A program made the translations under genes and the position numbers. From NCBI GenBank assembly GCA_028583685.1, contig JAMXIF010000022.1, positions 1,757,031 to 1,821,030 on the forward strand: 64,000 nucleotides of DNA, written 5' to 3'. This stretch comes from Petaurus breviceps papuanus (taxonomy: Eukaryota; Chordata; Mammalia; Diprotodontia; Petauridae). The notes under the pieces are model-generated. The model was given only the letters and a program-made list of their open reading frames with translations, searched no databases and was not told the DNA's origin. This document shows, piece after piece, positions 51,944 through 63,104 of the stretch; within the stretch, counting starts at the first letter, position 1, and each line of letters opens with the position of its first letter.

Positions 51944-52900
51944 TCATACTTCTTTTGAGTCTTGTATTTGAAGGTCAAATTTTCCATTGAACTCTGGCAT
52001 TTTCATCAGGAAGGTCTGGAAGTCCATTATTTCATTGAATATCCATCTTCTTGCCAGAAAGATTATGCTCAAATTTGCTTGGCAGTTGATCCTTAGTTGT
52101 AGTCCAAGCTCGTTTGCCTTACAGAATATCATATTCCAATCCCTCTGATCTTTCAATGTGAAAGTTTCAAGATCCTGTGTGATCCTGACTGTAACTTCAT
52201 GATATTTGAATTATTTCTTTCTGACTGCTTGCAGTATTTTCTCCTTGAGCTAATAATTCTGGAAATTTGGCTACAGTATTCTTGGTGTTTTCAATTTGGG
52301 ATCTCTTTCATCAGATGAACAGTGGATTCTTTTGATGACTATTTTACCCTCTAGTTCTAGGACCTTGGTGCAGTTTTCCTTGACCATTTCTTGGAAGATA
52401 CTATTCAGGCTCTTTTTTTCATACTGACTTTCTGGTAGACCAGTAATTCTTAGATGATCTCTCCTGGACCTATTTCCTATGTCAATTGTTTTTCCAATGA
52501 GATATTTTAAGCTTTCTTCTATTTTTTCATTCTTTAGATTTTGGTTGAATGATTCTTGATGCCTCATAAAGTCATTAGCTTCTACTTGATCAATTCTAAT
52601 TTTTAAGAAAATATTTTCTTCAATTGGTTTTAGTTCCTCCTTTTCCACTTCACTAGTTTTACTTTCAAGGGAGTTATTTTCTCCAGTTAGGTTTTGAACC
52701 TCCTTAACCATTTTGCCAATTGTACTTTTTAAGGAGTTATTTTCTTCAGTGACTTTTTTTTTCATCTTGTCAATAGTATTTTTAAAAGAATTATTCAATT
52801 TTTTCTACCTCTCTAATTTGACTTTTCAAATATTTCTTGAGCTCTTTCAAGAATGCTTTTTAGTCTTCAGACCAGTTCATATTCCCTTTTCAGGTGTCAG
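51944..52900 (-). pseudogene. L1 ORF1 remnant
   Basis: The N-terminal part (52271-52798) is a heptad-rich coiled coil (NSLKSTIGKMVKEVQNL, ENNSLESKTSEVEKEELK), followed by the RRM start RRDHLRITGLPES. The C-terminal part (51944-52156) reads DWNMIFCKANELGLQ and ends GKFDLQIQDSKEV. The two are out of frame with each other. In life, ORF1 protein coats L1 RNA as a trimer through the coiled coil. Confidence 0.86.
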
Positions 52901-52949
52901 ATGTTGGTATAGTGTCAATGCTGTCCTCTTCTGAATTCATATTTTGATC

Positions 52950-54136
52950 TTCCCTGTCTCCGTAGTAAACATTTATGGTCTTTGCTTTTCTAATTTGCTT
53001 TTAACCCATTGTGATTACTTTTTCCCTGGATTTTAAAGTGAATCTCTGCTTCTGGGGCACAGTGGGCCCTTTCCCATGCTTCTTGTGCTGGGTGCTAGGA
53101 GACTTTGTGCGCTGTGGCCTCTGGTTCTGGCACGTGGAAAGTATATAATTCTGTAGCTTACCTGGTGGTGAGCTGTAGTTGACTGATGTGTGCCAAGGTC
53201 AGGTGCAGTCTCTCTGTGTTTCTTCGGGGTAACACTGAAACTTGCAGTGTGGGGGAGGGGTGGTCTGGCTGCTGGAGGTCTCCTCCTCCCCTAATGTTGT
53301 GCTAGAACGTGAGTAGGCTCAGCCATTGGTGGATTTCCATCCATGCTGGTGTTTGCCGATTCCCCTGGCTGTGAGAAGGCTCACCTAGGTTCCTGGTATT
53401 GGTGCTTGCTGGCTCCACCACCCTGGGGCTCAGGTTCTCCCACTGGCCAACTGAGGTGGGCCTTGTTGCACTTTCTGGGATGCCTCCAGTTCTGTACTGG
53501 TTCCCTTCAGTCACAGCAAGAATTTTTCCCCCTAGCCTACTGAGCCACAAGATTGCTGTGCCCTTTTGGCTGGCTCCACTATTCCAAGATTTTTCCTGGG
53601 GCAATATTCTCTGGGTTTTTCAAGATCAATGGGGGTGGGGGGAGGTGAGAGCATGTACTGTTTACTCTGCCATCTTGGCAACCAAAAGTTTAAATCGGTG
53701 ACTTTCATACATTCAGTCTGTGGGCTTATAGCCTCAGGGGTAGCTGCTCCTGTTGCTTCTACTGCTACTGTGGCAGGCCCCGGCAAGGCCACGCCTCTCT
53801 CTCATTGAATTCCCACAGACCCCTGTCCTGCACTGAGAGGTCTGGGAATCACCACTGCCACCTGTGATTCAGTCCACTGGGATATGCTCCAGCTCTGCTA
53901 TGGTCAAGTCTGTGCTGGTGCAGGCCATGTGCTCTGCCCACCTCTCCCTGCCCCGGGTGACAGATTCTTCCTGTTGACCCCCAGATTGTCCTTGGCCGTA
54001 AATCTTCCACTCTGTTTCCCTGTTGATTCTGCCACTCCAGAATCTGCTTGGATTTACCCCTTAGAGGTATCTGCAGGAATTTGTAGGAGAGCTCAGGTTA
54101 GTCCCTTCTTTCCCTTCGCCATCTTGGTTCTGTCTA
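52950..54136 (-). mobile_element. L1 5' UTR with two start-like motifs
   Basis: On the minus strand, ccaagatggc occurs at 54118-54127 (true 5' end, next to the target duplication) and again at 53669-53678. ccaagatggc contains the YY1-like core seen at L1 starts. 53690-54115 resembles the 5' UTR at 24000-24330; 53030-53665 does not obviously repeat it. This suggests a composite or stacked promoter region. Confidence 0.65.
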
Positions 54137-54205
54137 AGAGAGGCACCTTTAGTTTCAATATAAGGAACAATGCCGTAACAACTAGAGCTATGACACAGTA
54201 ATACA
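54137..54205 (+). mobile_element. CR1/L3 LINE, right flank of the large L1
   Basis: agagaggcacctttagtttc, aatataaggaacaatgccgt and aacaactagagct continue the CR1/L3 interrupted at 45221. Confidence 0.68.
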
Positions 54206-54209
54206 GATA

Positions 54210-55260
54210 GTAATGAGTCGCTCTTTGCTGACTGTGTTAAGGAAGAGAATGCATGACCCTGTGTAAGAGAGATAATACAGGGAATCTGGACAATTGGTGA
54301 CAGGCTGCACTATAACCTAATGGCTTTTCCAGTCCTGATAATCTGGGGGTCTGTGAAATAATGCAGTTACTCCTAAAGTCAATTCCAATCAAGTTTTGCC
54401 TGTGCTAGCCATAAACATCTCTATCAGAGGAGAATTAAATCTTTCAGTCAATCCCTAGCCCACCCTGAACACCCTACAAGGACAATGTCCTCTAGCATCT
54501 CCTGTTCGGAGGAAGTAAATGTGATTGATCCCTGTATTAAAGAAGTCTCTTGGTTAAGCCTGAGGAGGAGAGACAGCTCCAGCCCTTGGGGAGTCCTTGT
54601 TCATACTGGTTAGCCTCTTGAGGATGGCAGAGGATGGCCTCAGATAGCCAGGAATCCTGCACACCAGTCCTTCCTGGATCATTCATGCTGGAGAATAAGG
54701 AAGCTGGAGGTCTGGTGGCTGGGGATGTGACTCAGCTGGAGCCGCCAGCCTTGATGAATGCTAGCCTCCATGTGCCTGTTTGAATTAGTCTCTTCCAAAT
54801 TAAAAATATATATTGACTTTAACTGACTAGGGTGTTTTGGAGAAGATGAAAGGGAGGGGAGATGAAATATTACAAATTAGATAATTAAGGAAGCAAAGAA
54901 GAGGAAGTGCATAAATTAGAGGGAATTGGGTGAGTTGTGAATCCCCCGCTTCACTCCAATTTAGAGGTTTAAAAAAAGTGTCAGAATGAAGAAGGAGAAC
55001 TAAACACACAACAGAAAACTAACCAGTCTGAGAGAATTCAACAACGGTGTGTTCAGGAAGGAAACAGAGGAGATACCAAGAAAATGCCAGTGGGCGGCGG
55101 ATGTGAGATGGGCTCATGGACAGTCACTCAGTGATTTATCCAATCCTTGTCCATCAATCAAAAGAGGTTGCCTTCCTTAGGAAGAAGGACTTGGAAGACT
55201 CTGAGAAGGACATCTCATCATTTTACAAATGATGATTATGATAGTTTTGTTACCCACATC
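54210..55260. other. Unique sequence, no gene seen
   Basis: No repeat family or coding domain recognised. 54540-54760 is well mixed and moderately GC-rich, with a patch gatgtgactcagctggagcc near 54725. Confidence 0.35.
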
Positions 55261-55264
55261 ACAG

Positions 55265-55495
55265 GGTTATAAGAAAGACCTGAGTTCAAATCTACTTCAA
55301 ACACTTAGCAGTTCTGTAACGGTTGGCAAATTACTTAACTGCTATCTGCCTCAGTTTCCTCATCTGTAAAAAAATAAAAGATAATAATAACACTTACCTC
55401 CCAGGAGCTGCTGTGAGGACCAAATGGGATAGACAATAACTGTAAAGCACTCAACACTGCCTGGCACGTAGTATATGCTATATAAATAATCACAA
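55265..55495 (+). mobile_element. MIR-family SINE, 5'-truncated
   Basis: gacctgagttcaaatctact, tgcctcagtttcctcatctg, acttacctcccaggagctgc, taaagcactcaacactgcc, cacgtagtatatgctatata. Confidence 0.76.
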
Positions 55496-55499
55496 ATCA

Positions 55500-56225
55500 T
55501 TAATACTGCCCAACCAAGGTTTCATATACCATTCTTGGAGCTCCAAATACTGAAGGCTAAGGCAAAGATCTAGTGCCCCCCAATCAGGGGCTCCTGATAC
55601 CAAAGCAGGCACTGCAAGGACCAGCCTTTCAAAAAGCAGGCGTGATACCTCCCTAAGAAGCATGCTTGACCAGTGGGATTTTTTGGAGCTGCACTTCATC
55701 TCCTGACTTCTTGGGATTTACTTGTTGAGATCATGCCACATGTTACTTGAGTCTGGCACCTAAGAACACAGACCTCTAGTCTGATGCCCTCACTGTTTAC
55801 TACCAGGCCCAAATTTCTGATATTCCAAAAGAGAACTTTTTAATAAATGTCACTCAGACATCACAAGACTGGAAAGGTAAAGGCCGCGGTCGAGTAGTGC
55901 TTTCTCAGTCCAATGACTAGCAGATTTGCCCTTCGTGTTCCTCCTAATCCCAGTTATTTAGAATCTTCCAAGGGGAAAAATTTGCTTCTTCTAATGCTCC
56001 CTTGTGGTCTTGGTCTCCTCGAGCTCAGTCCCAGCACTCCTTGGTATTTTACTCCTCTGCCTTCCCCTCCCTTGTGCCCCCCTCATCCTCCCAGTTATTC
56101 AGAATTTCCCTCCATCCTTGGTCCTTCCATTGATGGTCTTTCTCGTACTCCCTAAGACCTTCAGATTCTTGAAGGTTTTTTTTTCAGTATGGCTTTTCAC
56201 TATGGTTCCCAGGTCTGAAGGTACA
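55500..56225. other. Unique sequence, no gene seen
   Basis: Pyrimidine-rich in 55980-56160, giving Pro/Ser/Leu-rich frames with no domain. Confidence 0.35.
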
Positions 56226-56229
56226 CAGG

Positions 56230-56640
56230 TATTTCAGTCATAGCTGTGATACATCCTGAGTCCCATAGAGCCCGGTGGGGGAGGAACTTGCTTAGGGGGA
56301 GGCTTGTTTAAAGGGAAGCTTGCACACCTTTTGGTACTAAGCTAATTAGGCACTGAGTCAAGAAGGTTGTGGCACCTTCTGATTCTGAGCCTGTTAGTTG
56401 AAAAGTATATATACTAGAAGGTTGGTATTTTACTTTGGGGGTTCACTCATGATAAGGACCTTTTCATTCCCTGGGTAGGGCTCCGAGTAGCCGTTTGTTA
56501 AGAGCCCCCCTACTACTCAGATGTTGGTGCCCTCCCAGTCCAACGGTGTATGTAGGTGGCAGTATGACTTTGTTAAGACAGTTGGAACCCTGTCTGTTAG
56601 ATTCTTTCTTGGATACTCATTTCTTTCTACTTATCATAAT
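56230..56640 (+). mobile_element. Possible solo LTR fossil
   Basis: It has an LTR-like order: a G-rich upstream part, a TATA-like agtatatatactagaagg near 56404-56421, then gggggttcactcatgataag, ctgggtagggctccgag and gagccccccta as in an R/U5 leader. I could not fix ends or a target duplication, so the call is weak. Confidence 0.35.
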
Positions 56641-56744
56641 TAAAATAAGATGACTGACCCCTTTAAAGTCGTCTTTCCTTTAGAAAAGCAGTTCAAACAA
56701 CCTGTCTTAGCAGGCCATCCTGGGGGTGCTAGGGTGCTTGCTAC

Positions 56745-56872
56745 TACATTCCCCAACTGTAAAAATGGGGATGATAATAGCACCCCCATCACAGGACTGC
56801 TATGAGGATCAAACAGAAATCTGGAAAAAGCCTTTAGTACAGTGCCTGTCACATAGCAGACACCCTTCTTAC
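56745..56872 (+). mobile_element. MIR SINE, 3' half
   Basis: actgtaaaaatggggatgat, gactgctatgaggatcaaac, agtacagtgcctgtcacata. Confidence 0.7.
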
Positions 56873-56874
56873 CT

Positions 56875-57028
56875 CACCCCCAACACACAAAACTGGGAGC
56901 AGTGAACATAATCCTTGCTCCTCCCTGTGATTTCCATTCCTTCCCTCTGTGATAGTAGCACTCGGTGACAGGGAATCACTACTCATTCATTTGCTGGTAT
57001 CATTGGGCCTGAATTCTTGTGGCTATGA
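56875..57028. other. Unique sequence
   Basis: Nothing recognised. Confidence 0.3.
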
Positions 57029-57030
57029 TT

Positions 57031-57310
57031 TATAATAATAATAATAATAATAACTAACATTTATATAGCATTTACTCTGTGCCAGACACTGTGTTAAATG
57101 TTTCATGATTATTATTTCATTTCATGTTTACAACAGCTCTGGGAGATAGATGTTGTTATTGCCCCCATTTTTAAAATGAAGAAACTGAAGCAAATAGAGG
57201 TTAAGTGACTTGCCCCAGGGTCATGCACCTAGTTAAGGTCTGAGGCTAGATTTGAATTTAATTCTTCCTGACTCCAATTTTCTAGCCAGTGAACCATCTA
57301 CCTGCTCTAT
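57031..57310 (-). mobile_element. MIR SINE with (TAA)n tail
   Basis: (TAA)n at 57031-57054, then acatttatatagcatttact, gtgccagacactgtgttaaa, gaagaaactgaagcaaatag, aagtgacttgccccagggtc, agtgaaccatctacc. It is nearly full length in reverse complement. Confidence 0.78.
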
Positions 57311-57409
57311 CAACTTCCACAGTTTTCTCTTCTTTCCTGTCAAGGAACCTAGTACTTGGCTTATAACCTCCACTCAATTCTTGTTTTTGTATTTGAAGAT
57401 TTAAATATA

Positions 57410-57480
57410 TACATCAATATGCCTTTTTATTTTATCATATATAAAATATATATTTATATATGGATATATAGCGATATAAA
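57410..57480 (+). repeat. TA-rich simple sequence
   Basis: atatataaaatatatattta and atatggatatatagcgatat. Confidence 0.7.
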
Positions 57481-57484
57481 ATAT

Positions 57485-57990
57485 CCATTTTGTCAACCTC
57501 ATCACTCAAAACTATGCTATCTCTATGATTTTGAACACTGAAATTTTCTTCTTTGATCATAATTTTTTGCCCTTCAATCCATCCATCTGTCTCCTAGACC
57601 TCAACCCTAGCCCCTTTTTCTTTATCTCTGTTGATATCTTCAGTCCCTCTATCACTTCCTGTTCTCTAGGTCCTCAGCCCATGTTCTGAGATCATACTTA
57701 CCATCCCGTAAATCCTTAAAGGATCATAGTTCAACCACCAGGAGGACCTGCTAGCCAGCTGCCTGATCCCATTCAGTAATAAGGCCAAAATACTGTCAAT
57801 CACATGCTCATGTCTAGGAATTATGCCCTCCAGCCACCACCAGAGATAATGCCAAGCTCTCTCTGACTCTCAGAAAGTTTGCCATCTTTCTCCCCTAGCT
57901 CAACTGCCTTTTATAGGTGAAAACATACCTCATTATGCTAGTGGTTTAATGTGAATTTATTCAATTGGACTTATTATCTATATAGGATAG
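57485..57990. other. Unassigned sequence, perhaps a very old LINE
   Basis: C/T-biased like L2 coding sequence (cctcaaccctagcccctttt, ctgttctctaggtcctcagc), but I cannot align it to a known block. Confidence 0.3.
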
Positions 57991-57999
57991 GGTCATAGG

Positions 58000-58195
58000 A
58001 TTACAGACTTAGGGTTAGGAGGGATGTTGGGCTTTATCTAGTTTGAGCCTCTCATTTTACAGATGAGGAACCCAAGATACAGAGGAGTTAATGACCCTCC
58101 AGAGAGCAAACAGAGAATGAGCGGAAGAATCCAAATTGGAACCCAGGTCTTCTGACTGCATATGTGACATCCTATCCACTGAAGCATGCTTCAGT
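58000..58195 (-). mobile_element. MIR3 SINE
   Basis: gattacagacttagggttag, ctctcattttacagatgagg, acccaggtcttctgactgca, cctatccactgaagc. Confidence 0.72.
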
Positions 58196-58199
58196 CCCC

Positions 58200-58885
58200 A
58201 TCCCATCAGGAAAGAAAAGCCAAAAGAAACAAATCAAAAAACTCTGTCAATTCACCTTCCCATTATGTCTGTATTTCTTTTGAAGTCATATGCAAAAGCA
58301 CAAACCACAGGGTTCTTAAAGTATAACATTAAAAAAGAAATAAAAAACAGACACTTGAAAGCATCCAGCTTAAGCAGAGTGGTCATGGATCTTTCCTAGA
58401 TGAAGGAGCTATCAGCCTTGGTTCAATGGACAAGACAAAACTCAAGAATTCAAAGAAATAATTCTAGTGCCCAGGATCAGGCTTTCCTTTTCCAGTGGTT
58501 CAAGGAGACACAGACATAGTGTCCTGTGGCTAGTTTGAAAACTGGAGACACTGGCCACTTTCTGCAGCTGATGCTTCCTATTAAGCCTCATTTCTCAACC
58601 CCCTTTTTTGTTCTGAACATCCCTCTTTTCTATGCCTTGACTTTGCTCAAACCCAAAGGAAAAGGGGTGCTGACTTGCTGTTAAGAAGTTGCAAGGCAAG
58701 AAACAGCCTGGCTCCATACCAAATGTTTTCCTCGAAAAGCCCTGGGCACTGACTGATATTGCATGTCACTTCCCAATGGTCAATCCTAACTCTATGTGAT
58801 TCAGTTTTCTCTGTCACTGCCTTGGCTCTAAAGCTTTGTAGGTAGGACTGACAGACACACTGCCTGTCTAGGGCATGTCTTACAT
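58200..58885. other. Unique sequence, no gene seen
   Basis: No recognised repeat. The frame at 58136-58399 starts in a MIR3 and has no domain. Confidence 0.35.
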
Positions 58886-58889
58886 CAGG

Positions 58890-59080
58890 ACCATAGATTA
58901 AGAGATGGAAATGACCTTAGAGATCATCTTGTCCAACCCTCCTCATTTTACAGATGAGGAGACTGAGGCCCACAGAGGATGTGACATGACTAAATTCACA
59001 CAGAAATAAATGGCTGAGCTGGAATTTTAATTCAGTTCCTCTGGCTACAAATCTGGCATTTTCCCCTAATTTTACCCCAG
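58890..59080 (-). mobile_element. MIR3 SINE
   Basis: ccatagattaagagatggaa, gagatcatcttgtccaaccc, cattttacagatgaggagac, attttaattcagttcctctg. Confidence 0.75.
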
Positions 59081-59084
59081 TGCC

Positions 59085-59460
59085 AATAATTAAAATGTAC
59101 ATTTTGCCCCACACTGGGTTCACTTGCCCACTTGTCCTTCTTCCTTTCACATCCTGCCAGTCCTCACCTCTGGATCCCCCATGCCACCTGCCTTCTCAAA
59201 CACTGGCATTCCTGAGCCACTGTAGGAAAACTTGTGACCATATTGACCAGCTCCACTGAAGTTTCATGTTAACTAATCACAACTTATCCTTTTATTCTTT
59301 GATAGGTTCTCTATACTTCTCCTCTGTACAGTCATAATAAACCTTCTCTTCTTGCCCTAAATACAAAATGCTTCCTCAATGCGCCCCCCCCCCAATAGAT
59401 TCCATAGGTTCTACTTTAATGAGAAAATTGGAGCTGTCCAAAATAAGTTCCTTGATCTCT
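59085..59460. other. Unique sequence
   Basis: A poly-C run (gcgcccccccccc) lies at 59381-59393. No gene. Confidence 0.35.
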
Positions 59461-59464
59461 GACT

Positions 59465-59745
59465 CTGGCTTATTTGACTTCCTTTAAGTCCCAATTGAAA
59501 TTCCACCTTTTACAAGAAACCTTTCCCAATCTGTCTTAATTCTTGTGCCCTCCCCCTGCTGATTATTTCCTACTTTACCTGTTCATGGTTTGTTTGTACA
59601 TAGTTGCTCATATATTGTCTCTCCTATTAGATTGTGAACTCCTTGAAGGCAGGGACTATCTTTTGTCTTTCTTTGTGTCCACAAACTTAACACAACACCT
59701 GGCACACAGTAGGTGCTTGATAAATAAATAGTAGATGATTGACTG
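59465..59745 (+). mobile_element. L2 LINE 3' end
   Basis: cctttaagtcccaattgaaa, tttacaagaaacctttccca, attgtgaactccttgaaggc, agggactatcttttgtcttt, ggcacacagtaggtgcttga. Confidence 0.8.
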
Positions 59746-59829
59746 ATATTCTATACCTCAAAGTTCCTCTACATAGCCATCTATTCTATCCTTACCTATT
59801 TTCTGAGGAAAAGATAGCATTTTCTTTCC

Positions 59830-59906
59830 TAAAGTGAACTCCCTCTACCTGTGCCCTATATTCCATCCATCTCTATCTATCCAAGAGCTTGCCCTAGTAA
59901 TCATTC

Positions 59907-59960
<54 letters not shown>

Positions 59961-60425
59961 TCCCTTCCCACCTACCTATATTCAAGGCTCTCTTAGCCTT
60001 AAACAAAGAAAGACCTTTTGACTTTGTCTTCCCCTTAAGTAATTTCCTATACCCTTCCCATATTTCACTGTCAAAGTCCTAGAAAGAACCATCTACACAC
60101 TCAGTATTTCCAGTTTCTACTTTTTCAACTCCAGTTCCAAACTCTTTGCAATCTGGCCTCCAGATTCACCTCTCAGTCAAAATTGTACCCCTTATCAACA
60201 ATCACAATTGCTTAAGACAATGGCTTTTTCTCAGTCTGTATAATTTTTGACTTCTTTATAGCTTTTCATATTGCTCATTACTCCCTCCTCATCGATATTC
60301 TCTTCCCTCATTTTCTGTAATACTGCTTTTTCCTGGTTCTCTTCTTAACTTTCTAACCTCTCATTAGTCTCCTTTGGTGATGATCCAACTTTTGCTCCCT
60401 TAAATCTTGTTATCTTCTATCCTGA
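59830..60425 (+). mobile_element. L2 LINE, RT region, containing a (CT)n array
   Basis: After the (CT)n at 59904-59959: tatttcactgtcaaagtcct, tgcaatctggcctccagatt and acaatggctttttctcagtc match L2 'Ftakllek.v..sLQSGFR..glfsV'. Degraded. Confidence 0.65.
59904..59959 (+). repeat. (CT)n microsatellite
   Basis: Near-pure CT with one ccc interruption. Confidence 0.95.
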
Positions 60426-60600
60426 ACTCTCTGTTCCCTTCCCTTCCCCTCTTCTTCCTTCCCCTCCCTTCCCCTCTCCTCTCCTTTCCTTTCCTTTCCT
60501 TTCCTCTCCTCTCCTTTCCTCTGTTCTTCTCTCCTCTCCTCTGTTCTCCTCTACTCTCCTCTCCTTTCTTCTCATCTCTTCTCCTCTCCTTCATTTCTAT
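60425..60600 (+). repeat. Pyrimidine-rich TTCC/CTCC tract
   Basis: Imperfect ttccc, ctcctttcct and cttctcatctc words. The Lys/Arg/Glu frame on the other strand is an artefact. Confidence 0.88.
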
Positions 60601-60654
60601 CTCTTCCGTAAATGTATAGCTTTATTCTCACAGTGATTCTGCAGATGGAGAACC

Positions 60655-60995
60655 AGGCTCATGAGTTATAGAATCAAAGAATCTGAAATTTGGAAGGTAC
60701 CTCAATGACTATCTAATGAAAATCAACTATGAAAGGAATCACAATTTTAACATACTTGCTCAGTGATCATTCATTTGCTTGAATACCTCCATGTTTGGGT
60801 GAATACACCAGTTGCTAAGGCAGCTTATTACATTCTTGGATAACTACAATTATTAGGAAGTTTTTCCATATTTGTTGACTGACTGGGAGATTGACCTATA
60901 TCAAGTCTAAATTTATTTCTTCTCAGTTTCTACCCAATGTCCCTTGTTTGCGTGACAGTCCTTGAAGCAAATACTTGAAGAGAACTAGTATCTCC
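60655..60995 (-). mobile_element. CR1/L3 LINE 3' end
   Basis: Reversed order: atcaaagaatctgaaatttg, cttgaatacctccatgtttg, ttattacattcttggataac, ttaggaagtttttccatatt, ctaaatttatttcttctcag, cccttgtttgcgtgac. Confidence 0.75.
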
Positions 60996-61169
60996 CCACC
61001 ACCCCCAAGTCTTCTCTTCTTTGTGCTAAAGGTGTCTGACTCATTCAACCTACCATTATCATTACTGTCAATAATTATTAATATATTCTCAGTTGTCTTT
61101 TTAGATAGTAATAAACTCTATGACATTTTCTCCCAAGGGCTTTGCATCATCCCCCTCCCCCTTCCCCTG

Positions 61170-61375
61170 ATATCACAGGTTCATTGATTTAGAACTGGAA
61201 GGGACATAAGAGATTATCTGTCCAACCCTATCATTTTACAGATGAGAAAAACAAGGCCTGGAGAAATGAAGTTACTGGACCAATGTCATACAGGTAGTAG
61301 AGTATTGGAGTCAGGGCTTGAACACCAGTTCTCTGACTTCAGAATCACTATTTTTTCTATTGTATCACAATGCTA
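61170..61375 (-). mobile_element. MIR3 SINE
   Basis: tgatttagaactggaaggga, cattttacagatgagaaaaa, tcatacaggtagtagagtat, ccagttctctgacttcagaa. Confidence 0.76.
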
Positions 61376-61379
61376 CCCT

Positions 61380-61550
61380 CAAAATTACTTTGCCACCAGC
61401 AGAGACATCCTCTGTTTATACTATATCTGTCTAGCTGCTATTTCCTATCTCTATTTTATTTAGTGCTATTTCTATTTCCTTATGCAACACACTAGGAAGT
61501 GCATTATTATAGTCTAAAAGTGGTGGCTACCTTGTCACAAATGGAGTGAC
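61380..61550. other. Unique sequence
   Basis: Nothing recognised. Confidence 0.3.
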
Positions 61551-61554
61551 TTAA

Positions 61555-62235
61555 ATATATATCTTCATAGATTGTTTCTATTTTTCATATTCTTCTAGTT
61601 CCTCCTTAGATGACCATGTAACAATCTAACTTAACTAGGTTCCTCTCTCCAAGCTCTCTATAAACTTGTTTTATTCCACCCACAATTGCTTCTTGATTGT
61701 TTTATGGAGGCAATGTTGCTTATAATCTTCTACTACCCTCTTGCTCTATTCCATTTTCCATTTAATTGATATTCTAATCCTATTGCCCTTAACTGCTTCT
61801 CACTGACGTATTTTCTCTTAATTCTTTTTTTTTAAACATCATTATGACAATCGATTTATGTGATGTAAATATGCTTGGGAAATGATGATAGCTTGTACTA
61901 ATGTCTGTTCTTTTATCCATTTCCCATTTTTAATCATCAGCAACTTGCTTAGACAGGCCATGTTGGATTTGCCTAAACTACATTCAATATTTTCTTCTCA
62001 TTTTGATTCTTTCTTCTAATTTGTTATTGATTTTGATCTTTTCTCTAACAAGATGAAGCATAGAAAGCTTATTTAGGAATGACTCCCAAGTCAGCTATTA
62101 GTCATTTCCTATATAGTCAATTCAGTGATGTAATTCAGGGTATACCATGTTCTTCAATTCCCAATGCTTTTCTTGAAAAAGAAAAGTATTCATGATATAC
62201 AGACATGAAGTTTTTGTATACTATACAAGTTTTTG
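61555..62235 (-). mobile_element. RTE-type LINE fragment, after the endonuclease
   Basis: On the minus strand, 62200 downward reads LYIMNTF, then NELHH*IDYI-like, then VREKIKINNKLEERIKMRR. These resemble RTE 'lyImNTfF.kr..W.tW..pdg..NeIDYIl..r' and 'HrLvrAKi.iN.KlE'. Below about 61840 the match fades. Family name from motif order only. Confidence 0.58.
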
Positions 62236-62284
62236 TCCTTTTTCATGTATTACTCCTGTAACTTGTTTTACTTTATGGGGATGG

Positions 62285-62610
62285 TTGGGAAAGATGGTTT
62301 GGAGGGAGAAGCTATAAAATTTGGTGACTGATTAGGTGCAAAGGAGGTGAAGAAGAAAAAGTCAAGAATGATTTTGAGATTACAAATCTAGGCAATAGAA
62401 AAAAGAGTGGTTCTCTCAGAAGAAATAGAATTTTGAGTAGGGATAAGTTGGTAGTGGTGAGAGGAGGGGAAATAATGAGCTCCGTTTTTGAAGATTGTGA
62501 GTTTAAGAGAGTAATAGGGCATGCAGGTAGAGCTATCCAACAGGCAGCTGATGACATGTCACTGGAGTTTAGGAGGGAAGTTGAAGCTGTGTGTTATTAT
62601 TAAAGCTGTC
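62285..62610 (-). mobile_element. L2 LINE fragment
   Basis: gtcaagaatgattttgagat, aatgagctccgtttttgaag, gtgagtttaagagagtaata and aacaggcagctgatgacatg match the reversed L2 RT region (as in 9100-9330). Confidence 0.65.
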
Positions 62611-62689
62611 TATCATAGTGAATATGTTTTCAATAATCCCTTATATTGCTTCATGATGGCAAAATTCTTTCATGTGCATTCTCTTATTT

Positions 62690-62830
62690 GATATGTACAG
62701 CACCCTGAGGAGGTAGGACAGGGGTTCATATTTCCACTTTAAGTGAGAAAACTGGAGTCTAGAGAGGGGCACTCAATTGCCAAATGCCACACTTGAGTGA
62801 TATACCTGAGTGTGTAATTTTTCATCATGA
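62690..62830 (-). mobile_element. MIR SINE
   Basis: acagcaccctgaggaggtag, actttaagtgagaaaactgg and caattgccaaatgccacac. Confidence 0.58.
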
Positions 62831-62984
62831 TGATGACGACATCCAATTTCTTGTTTAAATAGTTCAGAGTTAAGTTGTTTCAATTACATACAATATTTTA
62901 ATATTCTTTCTTTTAAAAAATTAGTTCTGATCTTTCAATGGTCTGATTACTCATAGGAAACTGGCTTAGGGATACAACTCATAC

Positions 62985-63065
62985 GTATATATATATATAT
63001 ATATATATTTTTATATATAAATATATGTGTATATATACATATATAATATATATATATATGATATA
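62985..63065 (+). repeat. (TA)n microsatellite
   Basis: Imperfect TA/TATG with a ttttta interruption. Confidence 0.92.
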
Positions 63066-63104
63066 GCATCATCCCATTTCCTTTCTGTTAATATGTAAGT
63101 TTTT

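Larger units (their letters stand above)
45214..54144 (-). mobile_element. Long L1 LINE with nested insertions
   Basis: An 8-bp duplication agagaggc at 45214-45221 and 54137-54144 brackets it. On the minus strand: 5' end cagaaccaagatggcg at about 54118-54133; 5' UTR to about 52950; ORF1 about 51944-52900; ORF2 from about 50830 down to about 47750; 3' end to 45222. Subtracting the LTR (1,476) and the truncated L1 (506) with their duplications leaves about 6.9 kb, near full length. A (TTTC)n array replaces or interrupts about 47530-47750. ORFs are broken. It landed in a CR1/L3. Confidence 0.82.

Noticed and set aside
54137-54830. Candidate exon downstream of the L1
   Set aside because: It begins as CR1/L3 and then shows no sustained frame or splice pattern I can defend.
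60400-60619. Arg/Glu-rich and Leu/Ser-rich frames
   Set aside because: They come from a pyrimidine-rich simple repeat.
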